This document shows, piece after piece, positions 28,901 through 39,208 of a stretch of DNA of 64,000 bases; the first letter of the stretch is position 1, and every line of letters starts with the position of its first letter. Under the pieces are notes generated by a model. It did not search any database and was not told the DNA's origin. It was given only the letters and a program-made list of their open reading frames with translations. Source of the DNA: Rhynchopus sp. YZ270_cl-10 (taxonomy: Eukaryota; Euglenozoa; Diplonemea; Diplonemida; Diplonemidae); NCBI GenBank assembly GCA_964035575.1, contig OZ037865.1:744001-808000 (forward strand). The letters are read 5' to 3'. The translations under genes were made by a program, and so were the position numbers.

Positions 28901-29511
28901 TCCCCATAGCGGGTGGAGAGGGGGGGAAGCAGAGGGGGGATGCCGGCTTTTGTGTAGGAGTCGGGAATGCAGGTTTCGTTCGCGATTTTTGAGGCGAGGA
29001 GCTCGTTTCTGTCTGTATCGGAGACAGTATAGGCATCGCCAGCAAAGAGGCCGTGCTGTGTGCACGATGCGTAGGGTGTGATGGTCGTCACCCCCTTCGG
29101 CACCACAAAGGTCAGATACGGCATTTCGTGAGAAACCGGCGTCAAAATGCTGGTCAAAGCGATCACCGCGTTGTTCTGATCTGTTGCATAAATTCCGTCA
29201 ATAAAATGGTTCGTCGTAGGGTCCATAGGCACCGTCTGCGAGGTGCCCGACATCGGATGCGACAGAGGGTATCCTGGAAACTGCGTTGTGCCTGAATACG
29301 ATTCGTTCCCAACAGTGATGCTGGCAATTCCATTCGCGATAACGACAACAGGCTTGTGGAGGGCGACTAAATGCGGTGTCTGCGCTATGTTCAGTGCAAT
29401 ATTGCGTCTTTCATACTCTGTCCGGTATGCATGGCACTGGGTTTGCTGGCATTCCTGTGCAGAGGTGGTTACTGCCAAACCGACACACAACAGAAACCTC
29501 ATTGTGCGCAT
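25933..29511 (-). CDS. Type I membrane protein with five superoxide-reductase-like domains and a degenerate sixth
   Basis: 1192 residues, one exon. Signal peptide at residues 1-18, one transmembrane helix at about 1133-1155 with a following KFKRMK stop-transfer and a ~35-residue cytoplasmic tail. The outer part repeats the superoxide reductase (desulfoferrodoxin centre II) pattern KH-x-P ... HPM ... HxID ... CxxHG. Candidate ligands are domain 1 H52, H85, H102, C150, H153; domain 2 H234, H258, H272, C318, H321; domain 3 H522, H554, H560, C607, H610; domain 4 H688, H707, H723, C768, H771; domain 5 H831, H854, H862, C916, H919. A Lys stands directly before the first His in domains 2, 3 and 5, as at the catalytic Lys of the enzyme. 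A sixth unit (about 990-1070) keeps the fold pattern (NVPAGTTSMKAF) but has lost the ligands. Residues 380-490 form an unrelated domain. Such domains bind Fe(II) by four His and one Cys and reduce superoxide to peroxide. The activity here is inferred. Confidence 0.85.
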   Translation of the reverse strand: MRTMRFLLCVGLAVTTSAQECQQTQCHAYRTEYERRNIALNIAQTPHLVALHKPVVVIANGIASITVGNESYSGTTQFPGYPLSHPMSGTSQTVPMDPTTNHFIDGIYATDQNNAVIALTSILTPVSHEMPYLTFVVPKGVTTITPYASCTQHGLFAGDAYTVSDTDRNELLASKIANETCIPDSYTKAGIPPLLPPLSTRYGDSLLSYYKAQHLTANDPLYIVPTTPAGIEKHTPFMKAESEEGVVSVVVGTEEYVHNGDVSAGVSTGTVHYIDSIFVVDVAERVVAFAVFAPSAASPSFTFVVPSGVSTLKVYSHCNKHGLFMGNTTFEDGVDFNFKAAVLPTNRTVCLDECAERFTNINFVPSVAATQTRRASEIIFDLNSARRVLMFEISGLSAESAAALSDGVSVSYRSTAEYSNACSVDTQFVAGTQSKLLPLYANAVENALPQMYYVAVSDSISSGCFKLEFKSGLVDSVNVVVRGVAATVDSAGSALPSQSRRATQIDQQVNAIDGTLEANAKHNPVLLVEANQATITIGNLSMPWAEDLTGSQTHPMTTGHFIDLIYAIDQRGAVVTSGYLTPTMKGPATFSFTVPPGVTELTPLSHCNLHGLYFGATVYVNSTGFPAVPSQGRISACGGKVGGMTPQCEMDDADVFAAAQYIRDEGRRRDALPAVSSVLADVTAAAMHNITVTHIGNGMYSATLPMHPVLSGATEMADPYAVHFIDLMWVEDQDMKVIAASVPLPNGAPRLVFSLPAGTVQFEVFCHCNRHGEFSVKQDVFQIGEMSASMDCLEVDTFGGDSVLSAAVSEVLRLGDMSTAALNSSLYVTKHTPYLWEVSPNQMKVTIGAPGIFHPMDPIEPHYIDAIYIIMKDAAGTSSPQYLWYPSAQYGSTENGVGFEFEVPSWAKSVHPFAHCNTHGHFKGAEWINPNHDGSMQPGNTSRPVSGCMVSNTSEAVNCDWVKSVVTKGQMGSDVVNLTVTNDTASTTGYALVQGGVGVFANSEARFVKMLAIEANVSGAEVVIAVGMFSSTELYSTLQFNVPAGTTSMKAFAMFNVDAVSAESSVVEVPDSFVKAGEAKCVVEKCMLTVCAGSTDYGFAATPEMNYLGAASAAAAVGTFSPRDVDDVDNTPATLVVIIVISSLVFIVCVACGVSKFKRMKWNSQGKKEITFEQCELMESGEPEAHQEGLMQ

Positions 29512-29549
29512 CTCTGTATCCCTGTGTGTTTTGTGTTAATTTTTCCGCC

Positions 29550-29583
<34 letters not shown>

Positions 29584-29592
29584 GAAAAAGGT

Positions 29593-30294
29593 CAGGGTTC
29601 TATACAGCATTCCGCCCACGAGGGGCTGGCTCGGTCAGAATCGGTTTGACTCGGTCAGCCCAAAAAAAAATTTTCCCCCCTCCACAGGGAATTATATAGG
29701 TTTTGGGGTTTTTTCGCTGAAACTCGGTCGAGCCCGGGTCCGCAACCCAGCTCAAGTTGGGGGCCTCCGGCGGAATGTGTGAGTTCCTCGGTTATCCAAC
29801 TGCGGAGTTCGGCACTTCATTGAAGCAATTCGTGCACCAGGCACAAGTGGTACACGAATTGTCTGTAGCCTCAGTACATTTATAACAAAGAAAGGGCGGT
29901 CACGGCACCCAAAGCGAAGCCACGGTACGCAACATTTCTAAAAATTGCGCTTAAAATTGCACATTTTTACTGCAAAAGTATATCATGGGAAGGGTGGGGT
30001 GCAATCTTGCGCCGCAGGCGCACGGTACGCTACTTTTATTATTTCGCCATGCTGCATGCTTCCTTTTCCTTCGGCGTTTGACCAATTGAGTCGCGTTTGG
30101 CTGTGACGGGTCACTTTGTTCATGAGGCCATTTCTGGTCACTCTCAGAGGCTCGTGTGAGGTACCAAAATTTCCACCCCAAGATTTGGAAAAAAAATCTG
30201 AGATTTATATAAAAAAAAAAAAAAATAACGGCTGACCGAGTCAACGTCTGACTCGGTCAGACCGACCGAGTGACCGGACCTGTATAGAACCCTG
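29593..30294 (-). mobile_element. hAT-like miniature TIR element, copy 2
   Basis: Ends CAGGGTTCTATACAG and exact inverse (30280-30294), with direct repeat AAAGGT on both sides (29587-29592, 30295-30300). The interior (about 29740-30130) is the reverse complement of the copy at 31-681. Next to the ends it carries its own CTCGGTCAG words. The duplication is 6 rather than 8 bases, perhaps because the flank is an A-run. It lies just upstream of the SOR-like gene, whose start is at 29511. Confidence 0.8.
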
Positions 30295-30695
30295 AAAGGT
30301 ATTGAAATCATGCTCTTACCCACAATTGCCAGCCCCGGATGAAAGCATAAGATATTGCGAAAGTGAAGTTATCGATGCACCTCCCGCTGACCCACGCACG
30401 ATGCCAGCTGGATGAAAGCACAACTACCCTGTAGCCAACAACAGAAGGTGTAAAAGGAAACACTATAAAAAAAAAAAAAATCCGGAAGCGTGGAGAATTC
30501 TAAACATATCTCACGCGGAGTCGTGAAGAGGGTTCCACTGACCATTTCGTAATCTGACAAACTGGAAGCAGAGCACAGAAGGCTTCAGAAGGAGCGACAT
30601 GCCCATACCATCCTGCACGGTGACGTTTTCAAATTATATCAGGAAAAAAAAAAGGAGGGGATTACCGTTTTAAGAAAAGGGATAGATTAGGATGC

Positions 30696-31229
30696 TTAGA
30701 CATCGATGTCGCAGGGCAGTCGCATGGACTCGGTCCACCTGACTGGGTCGTTTACGACGTGCTCGTTGTACTCCTCCTCGAGGCAGGCACGGCGTGCGGT
30801 TAGTGCGTTGAGCTCCATTGTGAGGGGTATGGTGTTTTCTTGTGCGTGCTCGAGGGAGAACAGCATGAAGCCTATTTTGCGTTGGAGGATGTTCCACCGC
30901 ACGTCGTGGAGTGTTGTGACGAAGGTGCGGCTGGCGTCCTCTTCTTCGGTGATGTCTGCAAGGAAGAGTTCTGTCAGTGCGCCCATCCTGCTTTCATGGG
31001 TGTACATCGCTTCGGTGCGTACACGGCACGCAGCCTCATGCGCAGACAGCAGAAGTCGCAGATTGCCTTCCTCCTGCTCCACCTCGCACCCCGCTGTCGG
31101 CTTCTCCCTCGGAGGGTGCGGCGCAAAGGTGCCCAGAGCCTGCAGCGCTTCAACGTCGCCTACGACCTCCTCACGCTGAATGGCCTTATCAACTGCGGCA
31201 TGCTCTCTCTCAGCATCGACGTCGGTCAT
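30696..31229 (-). CDS. Hypothetical coiled-coil-like protein, 177 residues
   Basis: An acidic, Glu/Ala/Leu-rich protein starting MTDVDAEREHAAVDKAIQ. The body has long helical stretches with heptad-like spacing (EEGNLRLLLSAHEAACRVRTEAM, LTARRACLEEEYNEHV). No signal peptide or membrane segment. GC content and composition match the neighbouring real genes. No family recognised. Confidence 0.65.
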   Translation of the reverse strand: MTDVDAEREHAAVDKAIQREEVVGDVEALQALGTFAPHPPREKPTAGCEVEQEEGNLRLLLSAHEAACRVRTEAMYTHESRMGALTELFLADITEEEDASRTFVTTLHDVRWNILQRKIGFMLFSLEHAQENTIPLTMELNALTARRACLEEEYNEHVVNDPVRWTESMRLPCDIDV

Positions 31230-31454
31230 AACATTTAGTGTAAGTGTGGCTGGAATGGGGGGTGAGGGGGTGAGGGGTGGTGGGGGGAAAGTTGGTAAGA
31301 TGTCTGTAAGGCTCGAGATTGGTCGCCTTTAAGGAGAAGGTGGAAAGTGCAAGAGTGGTAAAAGAAAAGCTTAGAAGATGAACCTAAGCCTCGGGCTCAG
31401 TTTTGTAGTAAAGTATTGTCCAAGGTGGGGGGAGGTGGGAGGTGGGGGGGGGAA

Positions 31455-31527
31455 ATCTCAGCCGGTGTTCATTCGCATGTGAAGGCATGGCGTGCGCTCC
31501 TTGCGTACACACATCACAGCTTCGGTT
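31455..31527 (+). repeat. 73-base dispersed repeat, copy 2
   Basis: Near-identical to 19454-19526. Confidence 0.75.
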
Positions 31528-31629
31528 TTGTTGGGAACGGTGTGAAGGATAGGGGGGTGCGATAAAAGAGCGTCACCCCCCTATGTTGCTCCTCAGCGAG
31601 GTGTTCGGTTTGATGGGAAATAGAAGATA

Positions 31630-31703
31630 ATCTCAGCCGGTGTTCATTCGCACTGTGAAGGCATGGCGTGCGCTCCTTGCGTACACACATCACAGCTTCG
31701 GTT
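31630..31703 (+). repeat. 73-base dispersed repeat, copy 3
   Basis: Near-identical to 31455-31527, 175 bases downstream on the same strand, with one extra base (CACTGTGAAGG). Confidence 0.75.
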
Positions 31704-32406
31704 CAAGGGTTTTTTTGGGGTTTGGGAGGGCATGATTTAACAACTCTCTTCACCTTTTTTAATTTATCATTGTATTACCTCAACAGAATCCGGCAACGTT
31801 GGGGGGTGGGGGAGAGGAAGATGCTCTTAGGGTGGCACTCCCCTTCCAGCAGTTATACGACCAATTATTTTCTTTTCTTTAGGCCTCCGATTCAAAGAAA
31901 ATCATGAAAGATGAACCTAAGACTCTCCTCTGCTTGGGCACCTTGAAACAGCATAGACCACAAAAAAATGCAACCAAAAAAGACGTGAATATCCCAGATG
32001 TTCACAAAAACGTTTTTTCAATCAAATAAGAAAAGTGTTTTGCTCAGTCGCCTATACAAAAGCGTGTTCTCACCTACCCTGTGTACGTACCTATTCCACC
32101 CTCCCCCCTTCTCCCCTCGCCACAATAACACACCCAGGTCCCCGTTTGCAACGAACAAAAATTTTTGTTCAGTTTCTTGAGGTTATTCAGTAAAAACCGA
32201 AGTAAAAAAAGGGGGAAAGCTGGATGAAAACCCAAAAAGAAATTTCTCAGAAAACATTATTTTTTCCAAAAGTGGAGGTGATGCCTTGAATGGACCTATA
32301 CACATACTTTTTGAAATGAGGGCATCTTGGCAACAAAATCTTGGCAACAAAAAACAAAAACAAAACTTATAAGATGCAAGATGAGAAGTTGAAAGTGCAA
32401 ACGCCT

Positions 32407-32484
32407 CACCGTTCATCGGCGGACGCAGGACACTTGGTTTCTCCGTGGGTTATCGAACCCCCAGAGAGCACTTCATTGGTATGC
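32407..32484 (-). repeat. Dispersed segment with GGGTTATCGAACCC hairpin, copy 2
   Basis: Inverse relative of 21709-21775; here it overlaps the motif AAGTGCAAACGCCTC...GACGCAGG that recurs at 46980, 47033 and 63300. Confidence 0.55.
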
Positions 32485-33097
32485 AACAAATAAAATGAGG
32501 GCAGCAGGCCCCAAGCCTATCACAGCAGCAAAAAACGGTGGTGTCTTTTTTTTCTTCGTTATTTATTTTTTTTTTAGATTGGTTTTGGTTTCACCACAAT
32601 AAAAGAAAAGGATAGCTGCACATAGACGAGCGCTGCTCGAAAAAGGGTTAGAAAATAGTGTTTTTTTCCCTTCAAAAATAAGCAAAGCGAAAAGCTATCA
32701 GGATAGTCCGAAGCCAGCTTAGTCGCCTTCTTATATTTTCGAAAGTTTTTGTGAAGTTATTTTTGTTTTTGTTTTTTGTTTTTGTTTTTGCTTTGATAAG
32801 AAACCCGCTTCATTTATTTTAAGCCTTTCCCCAATCACCCCCTCCCACCCACATCCCTTTTTTTGTCCGAAAAAAAGTTTTTTTTGAATATTTTTCACAT
32901 TCCCACACCGTCACCCAGATAACCCACCCCCCAAAAAAAGGAAAGCTTTTTGCAAAGATCGAATGGGGCCTATAGGGAAGGCCAAGGAGATCTTTAAAGA
33001 GGGAAAATTAAAAAAAATGAACGCAAGCCTCTCGTTGCTTAGTCACCTTAAAATGCTGAAGAAAAGTGAGGGGGAGATGCGGAAGCCCCTTTTTTGC

Positions 33098-35949
33098 CTA
33101 TCTCTTCCGAGAGCGTGCGATGGTCTTGACTCCTTTTGGGCCGTCGGACCCTAGTGTGGGGAACTCTTCTGTGGCAGCGTTCGCGGCAGCGGCAGCAACG
33201 TTTGCAGGCTGTTGAGTGGTAGAGAGTGGTTTCCTTTTGTTGTGTCAAAAATTGCCTAAAGCACTTTGATAGGAAAGGTTAGGGTAAGCTCACCGCACTT
33301 CATCTGCTCCGACCTGATTTCAGGCCGACAACACAGTGTACATCCGGGTAGTGCTAGACTTCGTTAACAGCTCTGGTCCAAGGAGGATCTCAGTGTCAGT
33401 CAGTCCCCTTTCCCTATAAAGACTACAACAAAACAAACAAGCTAGATCCTCTAATCCTATAAGCGGCACCTCTTGTCGCGAGTAAAGGTGCAAACATCAC
33501 CAACATATTCGTCAGACTAAATTGGTGTGGCTGACGACCCCAAAATAGCAGAAAGTAGCACAAAAATAGCACCCCCTTTCAGCCACACCATAAATACTTT
33601 TTTAAAAATTACCAAACTTTGAATTCTAAAAACTGTTTGACATACAATACTGCGCACCTTTGTCCCCCGCCCTGCTGAGGGTGCCGGGTTGCCTGCGTTT
33701 TTGACGAGATGCATCAACTGCGCCTTGCTTGTGAGGTAGTCGTCTTGGCAGAGCGCGGAGAGGTTGTTGAGGAGGGCTGCGTTTTCTTCGATGAAGACCA
33801 CGTGGTCGGACTTCTTCATGCGAGCCTCGGAGCGTGACTTACCGTACTCCACGGCAGCCGCGTTTGCCTTGGGGTTCGCCATTTTGTAGTCAACCGAGAG
33901 CTCCTCAAGCGTCTCCCCACAGCGCTTCTCAATCTCCTTGATGTACAACGGCTCGTTGTACCATATGCAGCACCCACCCTGCTCCACCAAGCGTGTGTCC
34001 TGGCACGGCCGTCCCTGCCTCATGCCTCGGTTGCAGTTGGAATGGTACCACACCTTCTCCCTATGCTTCGAAGAAGCGATGGACACCGCCATCCCCATTC
34101 TGTCAGCACGCCCGGTACGTCCAATGCGGTGAATGTAGTCTTCGGGTTTGTCGGGTAGTGTCATGTTTATGACAAAAGGAAGCTGTTTAATGTCAATGCC
34201 TCGTGCAGCCACGTCCGTGCAGATGAGGAATCGTGCATTGCCCGTCTTAAAGTCCTCGAGGTTCGCTGCTCGGGTGCGTGCGTCGAAGCCGGAGTGCAGG
34301 CCTACATTGCTGTAGCGATTTTCCTTCCCCTTTTCTACCCCCGGTGCGCTCGCCTTCCCACCCTTTGCACTGAGGAAGGCAGAGAGGTGATCGCAGTCAT
34401 CTCTGGTCCTGCAGAAGATGAGACACTGTTCCATATCATATGCGTCGATCACTTTGAGAAGGATCTCCGGCTTTAACCGCTTGACTTGGTGCGAAAGCTC
34501 GCAGGACATTCGCTTTGATGCGTCTGGGCCTTTGTCGTGCTCATCATTGCCTGCTTCGTGGACACCGTCGGTTTCGATGATGCTTCGTGACCAGCGGTTG
34601 TCATCATCGGGGTCTGCAAAGACAATAGCATGGTGCACAGTGTCGGGGACGTAGTCTTTGCCTTTGAGGTCCACCCAGACTGCTTTGGGACAGAGCTGTG
34701 CTGCGAACTGCGTGACAGAGGCTTCATGGAGAGTGGCGGAGAATAAGCAAATCTGGAGCCGGCGTTTTGAGGCCTCACGGATGTTTGTGTACATCATCTT
34801 GGCCATCGCGATGTTCTCTGAGTCAAGCAGTCGGTCTGCCTCGTCAAACACAAGATGCTCGCATTTCGCAAGCGAAAGCACCTCCGGCCCCATCTCCACA
34901 AACTGCTTAATCCTCGACGGCGTGCCCACCACAATATCAACACCCCCTTCAAGCTCGTCTAGGATGTCTCTGGTGTGCCGCTTTCCGTACATAGCGGAAA
35001 TTGTGATTTTGGGGGATTCGATGAATTTGCAAAACTTCTGCAGTTCATCGACAATCTGCGCACACAGCTCCAGGGTCGGTTCGAGAATGATGCAGGAAGG
35101 GGTGTGGCGCTCCCCTTGCAGCTCCTGCGCCTTCTTCCGGAGAAATTCTGCGTGGTATTTGAGCTGTTCTTCACGGCAGGCAGATTCGATCCATTGGTAT
35201 GATTCATCTCCAGGATGAGGTGCCTTTTCTGCGTGCAAACCAAAGAACACCTCAAAAGATCCATTCATCGCTGAGACATGAGGAAAGAAGGGTTTTTTGT
35301 CCATCGTCTCCTGAATCTGAAAGGCAGTTCCGGTGGGTTCGCCGTTAATGAGATACGATATGGTGTGCCCTGGGCGGTCTACCAGACAGGTGAGGACGTC
35401 TCCGTTTTTGAGAGGTGTGGCGAAGGGGGCTTCTTTGGTGCCGTACATTTTGGTCGCTTTTCCTGAGAAGGCAAAACCTTTGCCGTCAGCACCGAGGTCT
35501 AATTTCGCGTCGAGGGTGGACCATCCTGCTTTGATGTTTGTTGGTCCGGAGACGATTTTGATGGAGTACGCCCATTTTCCGGTTAGTGCGCCGAAGAGTG
35601 CGCGGACTCCTCCCCAGACGGTGTGGTTTTTTGCATTGCAGGTCAGTCCGTTTTCGGCAATGCGCATTCCATTTGCGCTGTCCGATTTGTTCAGGGAGCA
35701 GTGTTTCAGTGCAGCTTTGATCGTGTTTTCATCAATGTTTTTGTTGTGTTTCTCGTAGATGAGTTGAATAATCGGGAGACAGAAGGCGCCAGTCTTCCCC
35801 GCCCCGGTCTCCGCAGCACAGCATACATCGGACCCTCCAAGAATCTGCGTGATAGCATCCTGCTGCACGGCAGTAGGGAGGTACCACTCCATCTCCTCCA
35901 ACGCCTCGCATAGACGTTCCATAAGCCCTAGCTCCTCAAAGGCAGACAT
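33098..35949 (-). CDS. DDX1: DEAD-box RNA helicase DDX1 (SPRY-containing), two exons
   Basis: Exon 1 is 35949-33658 and exon 2 is 33208-33098, giving 800 residues (human DDX1 has 740). Helicase motifs appear in order: Q-motif region PTAVQQDAI, motif I AETGAGKT, then the SPRY domain inserted between motifs I and Ia (about residues 75-250), which is diagnostic for DDX1. These are followed by PTLELCAQ, VFDEAD, SAT, ARGIDI and HRIGRTGR. The long frame reads through a splice donor (ACAAAG|GTGCGC at 33658). The acceptor CTCAACAG at 33210-33209 opens a 36-residue Ala-rich tail ending TIARSRKR, in phase. DDX1 unwinds RNA-RNA and RNA-DNA duplexes and works in tRNA ligase complexes and mRNA transport in animals. 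Confidence 0.93.
33209..33657 (-). other. DDX1 intron (449 bp)
   Basis: GT-AG intron, donor GTGCGC and acceptor CTCAACAG, supported by uninterrupted codon phase and the coding character of the short second exon. Confidence 0.8.
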
Positions 35950-36047
35950 TGTTTATGAGTTTTTTTTCAAAAAAAAAAAAACGTTTGGTGTATTCAGCAA
36001 ACACTGCTGGTTTCTGAGGGGAGGGGGTGGGGGTCAGGTTGGGGGGA

Positions 36048-36079
<32 letters not shown>

Positions 36080-37523
36080 GGAGAGGGGGATCTAGGGAAG
36101 GATCAGTGTAGGCGGTTGTTGTTGAGTGAAATCTTGTGAGGTTTGAAAAGTAAAAAAAAGGGGGGGAGGGAGGGAGGGAGGGGTGGTGTCTTTTTAGGTA
36201 CGGAGGGAGTGAGATCGGGGAAACGCGAAAAACTATTTCAACATAATATTGTGCATTCAATAAATTGATAGCATAGGTATAGGGATCAGAAATGTTCCAG
36301 GGAAACGCAAAAACAAACAAAAAAAATGTGGAAATTCTGCTTGGTGTTTGTGTTAGTGTTCTCAATTCAATTCCCCTTCCAACCTTACTTAGTAAGTGGC
36401 AAAAAGTAATAAAATAACCTCGGTTGCAAGCTCTCTCAAGATTCTGATAGATCCCTAGATCTCCCTAGACGTAGCAAAGCTACTTCGCTAGTGACTTTAA
36501 AGAGAGAGATCTGGATACTATTCATGTAGTTGTTGAAATGTGTGAAGTCGTCGAAAGGACAAGATGCAAAAAGGGTCGGGGAAAAGGTGGAGGTTCGTTT
36601 GTGGGGAAAGAGAAGTAAGTTGGGAAGGGGAGCAAAAAAAAAAAAAAACAAGATTATTTTAGCATCCATGGAATACTATTACCTAGATCTCTCAAGGCGT
36701 ACTAAAGCTGCTTACTTCGTACTTGAGAGAGAAGAGAGGGCTTGGATATACAACGGAGTGGGTTAAGGGATACTATCAAGCAAGTTGTGCAAAAAAAGAA
36801 TTTTGGTGTGAGCTTAGACCACTATGGGATAGCAGTCACAATTGAGTGAAAAGAACGCGTCATTCACAACAAAAACACCTTCCAAAAAAGGCTAGAGGGA
36901 AGGGAAGGGTGCTGCAAATAGTGACAAGCGGGTATTGTTGCATTTTTTGTTGTGTCTACAATCGCCTAAGGGCCCGCTTGTGAACCTAGGGCCTGTACTA
37001 ATCATTGTCGGTCGAAGCCTTTGTACTAAGGAAGGAAAAGACGTCAGTCGTCCTGAACCCTTGAGAGCAAATTTTATGAAAAACCCTTTGCCGGGTATTT
37101 TCTCTTTTTTGATAAATTGATAAATTGATAAATTGACAACGCGCGCCTGGGGAACCCTAGGATCTGTACTCAATGTTGGCCGAAGCCTTTGTACGGAAGG
37201 TATAGACGTCGTTCGTCCTAAACCACCTTCAGAGCAACTTTTACGAAAAACCCCTTTACTAGGCTTTCTTTTTTGCATTCTCCAACCTCCCTTCCGGTTC
37301 AGATGCTGAAAATGTCATGACATTGACACCGCACGCCTACTTTTCATTTTTGTGTTTTTCCCCCACCCCCCAGCAGACAATAAAGCAATAAAAACAATAA
37401 AGACAAAAGGGAGAGGTTGTGGTGAAACGCACACATCGCGACCTGTCGGTAAAATGTGGCTCTACTCCAACCCGCCCCAGAATAGAGAAGCAAGGGAGTT
37501 GGGGCACGGTGTTCAATTTCCTT
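35950..37523. other. Intergenic; left part of the segmental triplication
   Basis: A (GA)n tract lies at 36047-36083. From about 36400 the sequence recurs at 41440 and 39510. Two tandem copies of a ~110-base unit (CGCCTAAGGGCCCGCTTGTG and following) lie at 36960-37090 and 37140-37270. No gene seen. Confidence 0.6.
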
Positions 37524-39038
37524 TTAGCACTGCATGGAATCATACAATACAAGACAAGCCCTTGAGAAGACAAACCAGCCGGCAGAGACAACACGGCGGG
37601 CGACTTGTATAATTAAGACCTGACACTCAGTTCTCAGTTCCCTCCTCCACTTCCTGCTCCTCCTCCTCCTGGTCCATGGGCAACACCTTCGTGATAACAC
37701 CAACGCCAATAAGGTCATGACCCTCCCTGAGTGAAAAGCCCCCCATCTGGCCGAAGTCTTTGGTCGTCTCCACACACATCGGTTTCTCCACGCGACCACT
37801 TCTGTTCCACGCACAAACAGAGGACGCCGTTTGATAATCTTGCCGGACTCTGCACTGGCCACTGCGTAGAGCTTTTCAAAGACTGCCTCCGTTTCAAGGG
37901 TGTGCACATGAAGCGTTGCTTTGTACCCTGGTGCAATGAGTGACTTCTTCCCAGTTAAGTACACCTTCACAAGAACACGAGTGGTTAGCACAAATGGTGT
38001 GCCACACAACGTTGCCACGCTTCCCACTTGAACCTCCCCATGAACACGAACGTCTCCATCGAGCACGTCGACAAGCCTTAGAGTCACAGAATATCCACCG
38101 CATGCAGTCTGAACGGACCCCTGGTCTGTTCCTACATCTGATACCTCAGCTGTTATACCGCTGGGTTGCAGGAGAAGGCGGTCCCCGAGAGAGACCTGGC
38201 CAGAGGCGATCCAGCCACTGATCTGCAGCTCGTCGCCCGTGCGGTAGAATGAATGGTTGCGGTCCAGGTGCATCATGCCGTGTGTCCGGTGGCATGAATC
38301 GATTGGAAGACGCAGCTTCTGTGTTGTGTCGCATCGGATGGGCGCAACGTTGTCCAATACATCCTGCAGGGAAGGACCCTCCCACCACGTTGCCTTGTAC
38401 CGTGTGGTCAGGCCGTTCTCGTCATCACCTCGTGAAGATGTAGGGAGGAAGACGCAGTTTGGATACCCATTGGCCTCTAGGTACGGTGTCACGGCAGCTT
38501 TGATGTGCTCGTAGCGCTGTTGTTGCAGGTCAGGAGCAACGGTGTCCATCTTGCTGATGGCGACGGTGATGGAGGGGATGCCTGCTATCCTGGCGAGGCG
38601 GATGTGCTCTTGGGTTTCTCGTTGGACATGTGGCCAATCTTCAAACTGTCTGTCGGGGTCGCTTTGTCCGTGGACGTCGAAGCCAGCTTCAAACTCACCT
38701 CTTCGGGCAGAGACGACGAGGATTGCAGTGTCCGCCTCGGACGCCTCGGTGATGGCACGGGACAGGAACAGCGTCCGCCTCTCCCAATGCCACCAATGAG
38801 GGTCCATGACGTTGTAGATGCGCCGGTTCGCAACGTACGTAGGATACCCCATGCCGCGACTGCCGCGATGTTTACGTTCCTGGTATTCGGGCGGCAAAAA
38901 CATACGTCGCTCGGACAGCTCGTCGTACACCGTCGGTTGTTCTCCCTCACCGAGTAGATATAGTAAATGCCTACATATTGTGCTCTTACCACTGTAAACA
39001 CCCAAGGTGATGAAGTTCACATGAGGTAAATCAGACAT
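37524..39038 (-). CDS. EF-1A-like GTPase paralogue 1, C-terminal frame shifted
   Basis: 504 residues in the open frame. It matches EF-1A/EFL family order: P-loop area, IAGIPSITVAISKMDT (G4 with SKMD in place of NKMD), and domains 2 and 3 (VYLTGKKSLIAPGYKATLHV). The P-loop is one residue short (GVYSGKST), and the switch II DAPGH is replaced by DPHWWHWE, so GTP binding and hydrolysis look lost. Compared with copy 3, 13 bases are missing near 37795, which throws the last ~90 residues into another frame (TEVVAWRNRC...). Probably a decaying copy. It also has about 60 extra upstream residues that the others lack in that form. Confidence 0.75.
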   Translation of the reverse strand: MSDLPHVNFITLGVYSGKSTICRHLLYLLGEGEQPTVYDELSERRMFLPPEYQERKHRGSRGMGYPTYVANRRIYNVMDPHWWHWERRTLFLSRAITEASEADTAILVVSARRGEFEAGFDVHGQSDPDRQFEDWPHVQRETQEHIRLARIAGIPSITVAISKMDTVAPDLQQQRYEHIKAAVTPYLEANGYPNCVFLPTSSRGDDENGLTTRYKATWWEGPSLQDVLDNVAPIRCDTTQKLRLPIDSCHRTHGMMHLDRNHSFYRTGDELQISGWIASGQVSLGDRLLLQPSGITAEVSDVGTDQGSVQTACGGYSVTLRLVDVLDGDVRVHGEVQVGSVATLCGTPFVLTTRVLVKVYLTGKKSLIAPGYKATLHVHTLETEAVFEKLYAVASAESGKIIKRRPLFVRGTEVVAWRNRCVWRRPKTSARWGAFHSGRVMTLLALVLSRRCCPWTRRRRSRKWRRELRTECQVLIIQVARRVVSAGWFVFSRACLVLYDSMQC

Positions 39039-39208
39039 TTTTGACGAAAACCTGACGTGGAGGTGGGGATGTTAATGCAGAAATGAGCGAACCCAAGGAT
39101 GCTGGTAACCCATCAGAGGCTAGATCAAACAGAAGTGAAGTTGATAACGTGCAGACACCTCTGGGATGCAGGCACATAAAAGGGGTGCGGGGGGAATGCA
39201 TTTTCTTG

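Larger units (their letters stand above)
31230..33097. other. Intergenic with dispersed repeats
   Basis: Contains two copies of the 73-base repeat (31455-31527, 31630-31703), the inverted GGGTTCGATAACCC segment (32407-32484) and a hairpin motif CAAGCCTCTCGTTGCTTAGTC at about 33023-33045. Otherwise homopolymer-rich; no gene seen. Confidence 0.5.
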
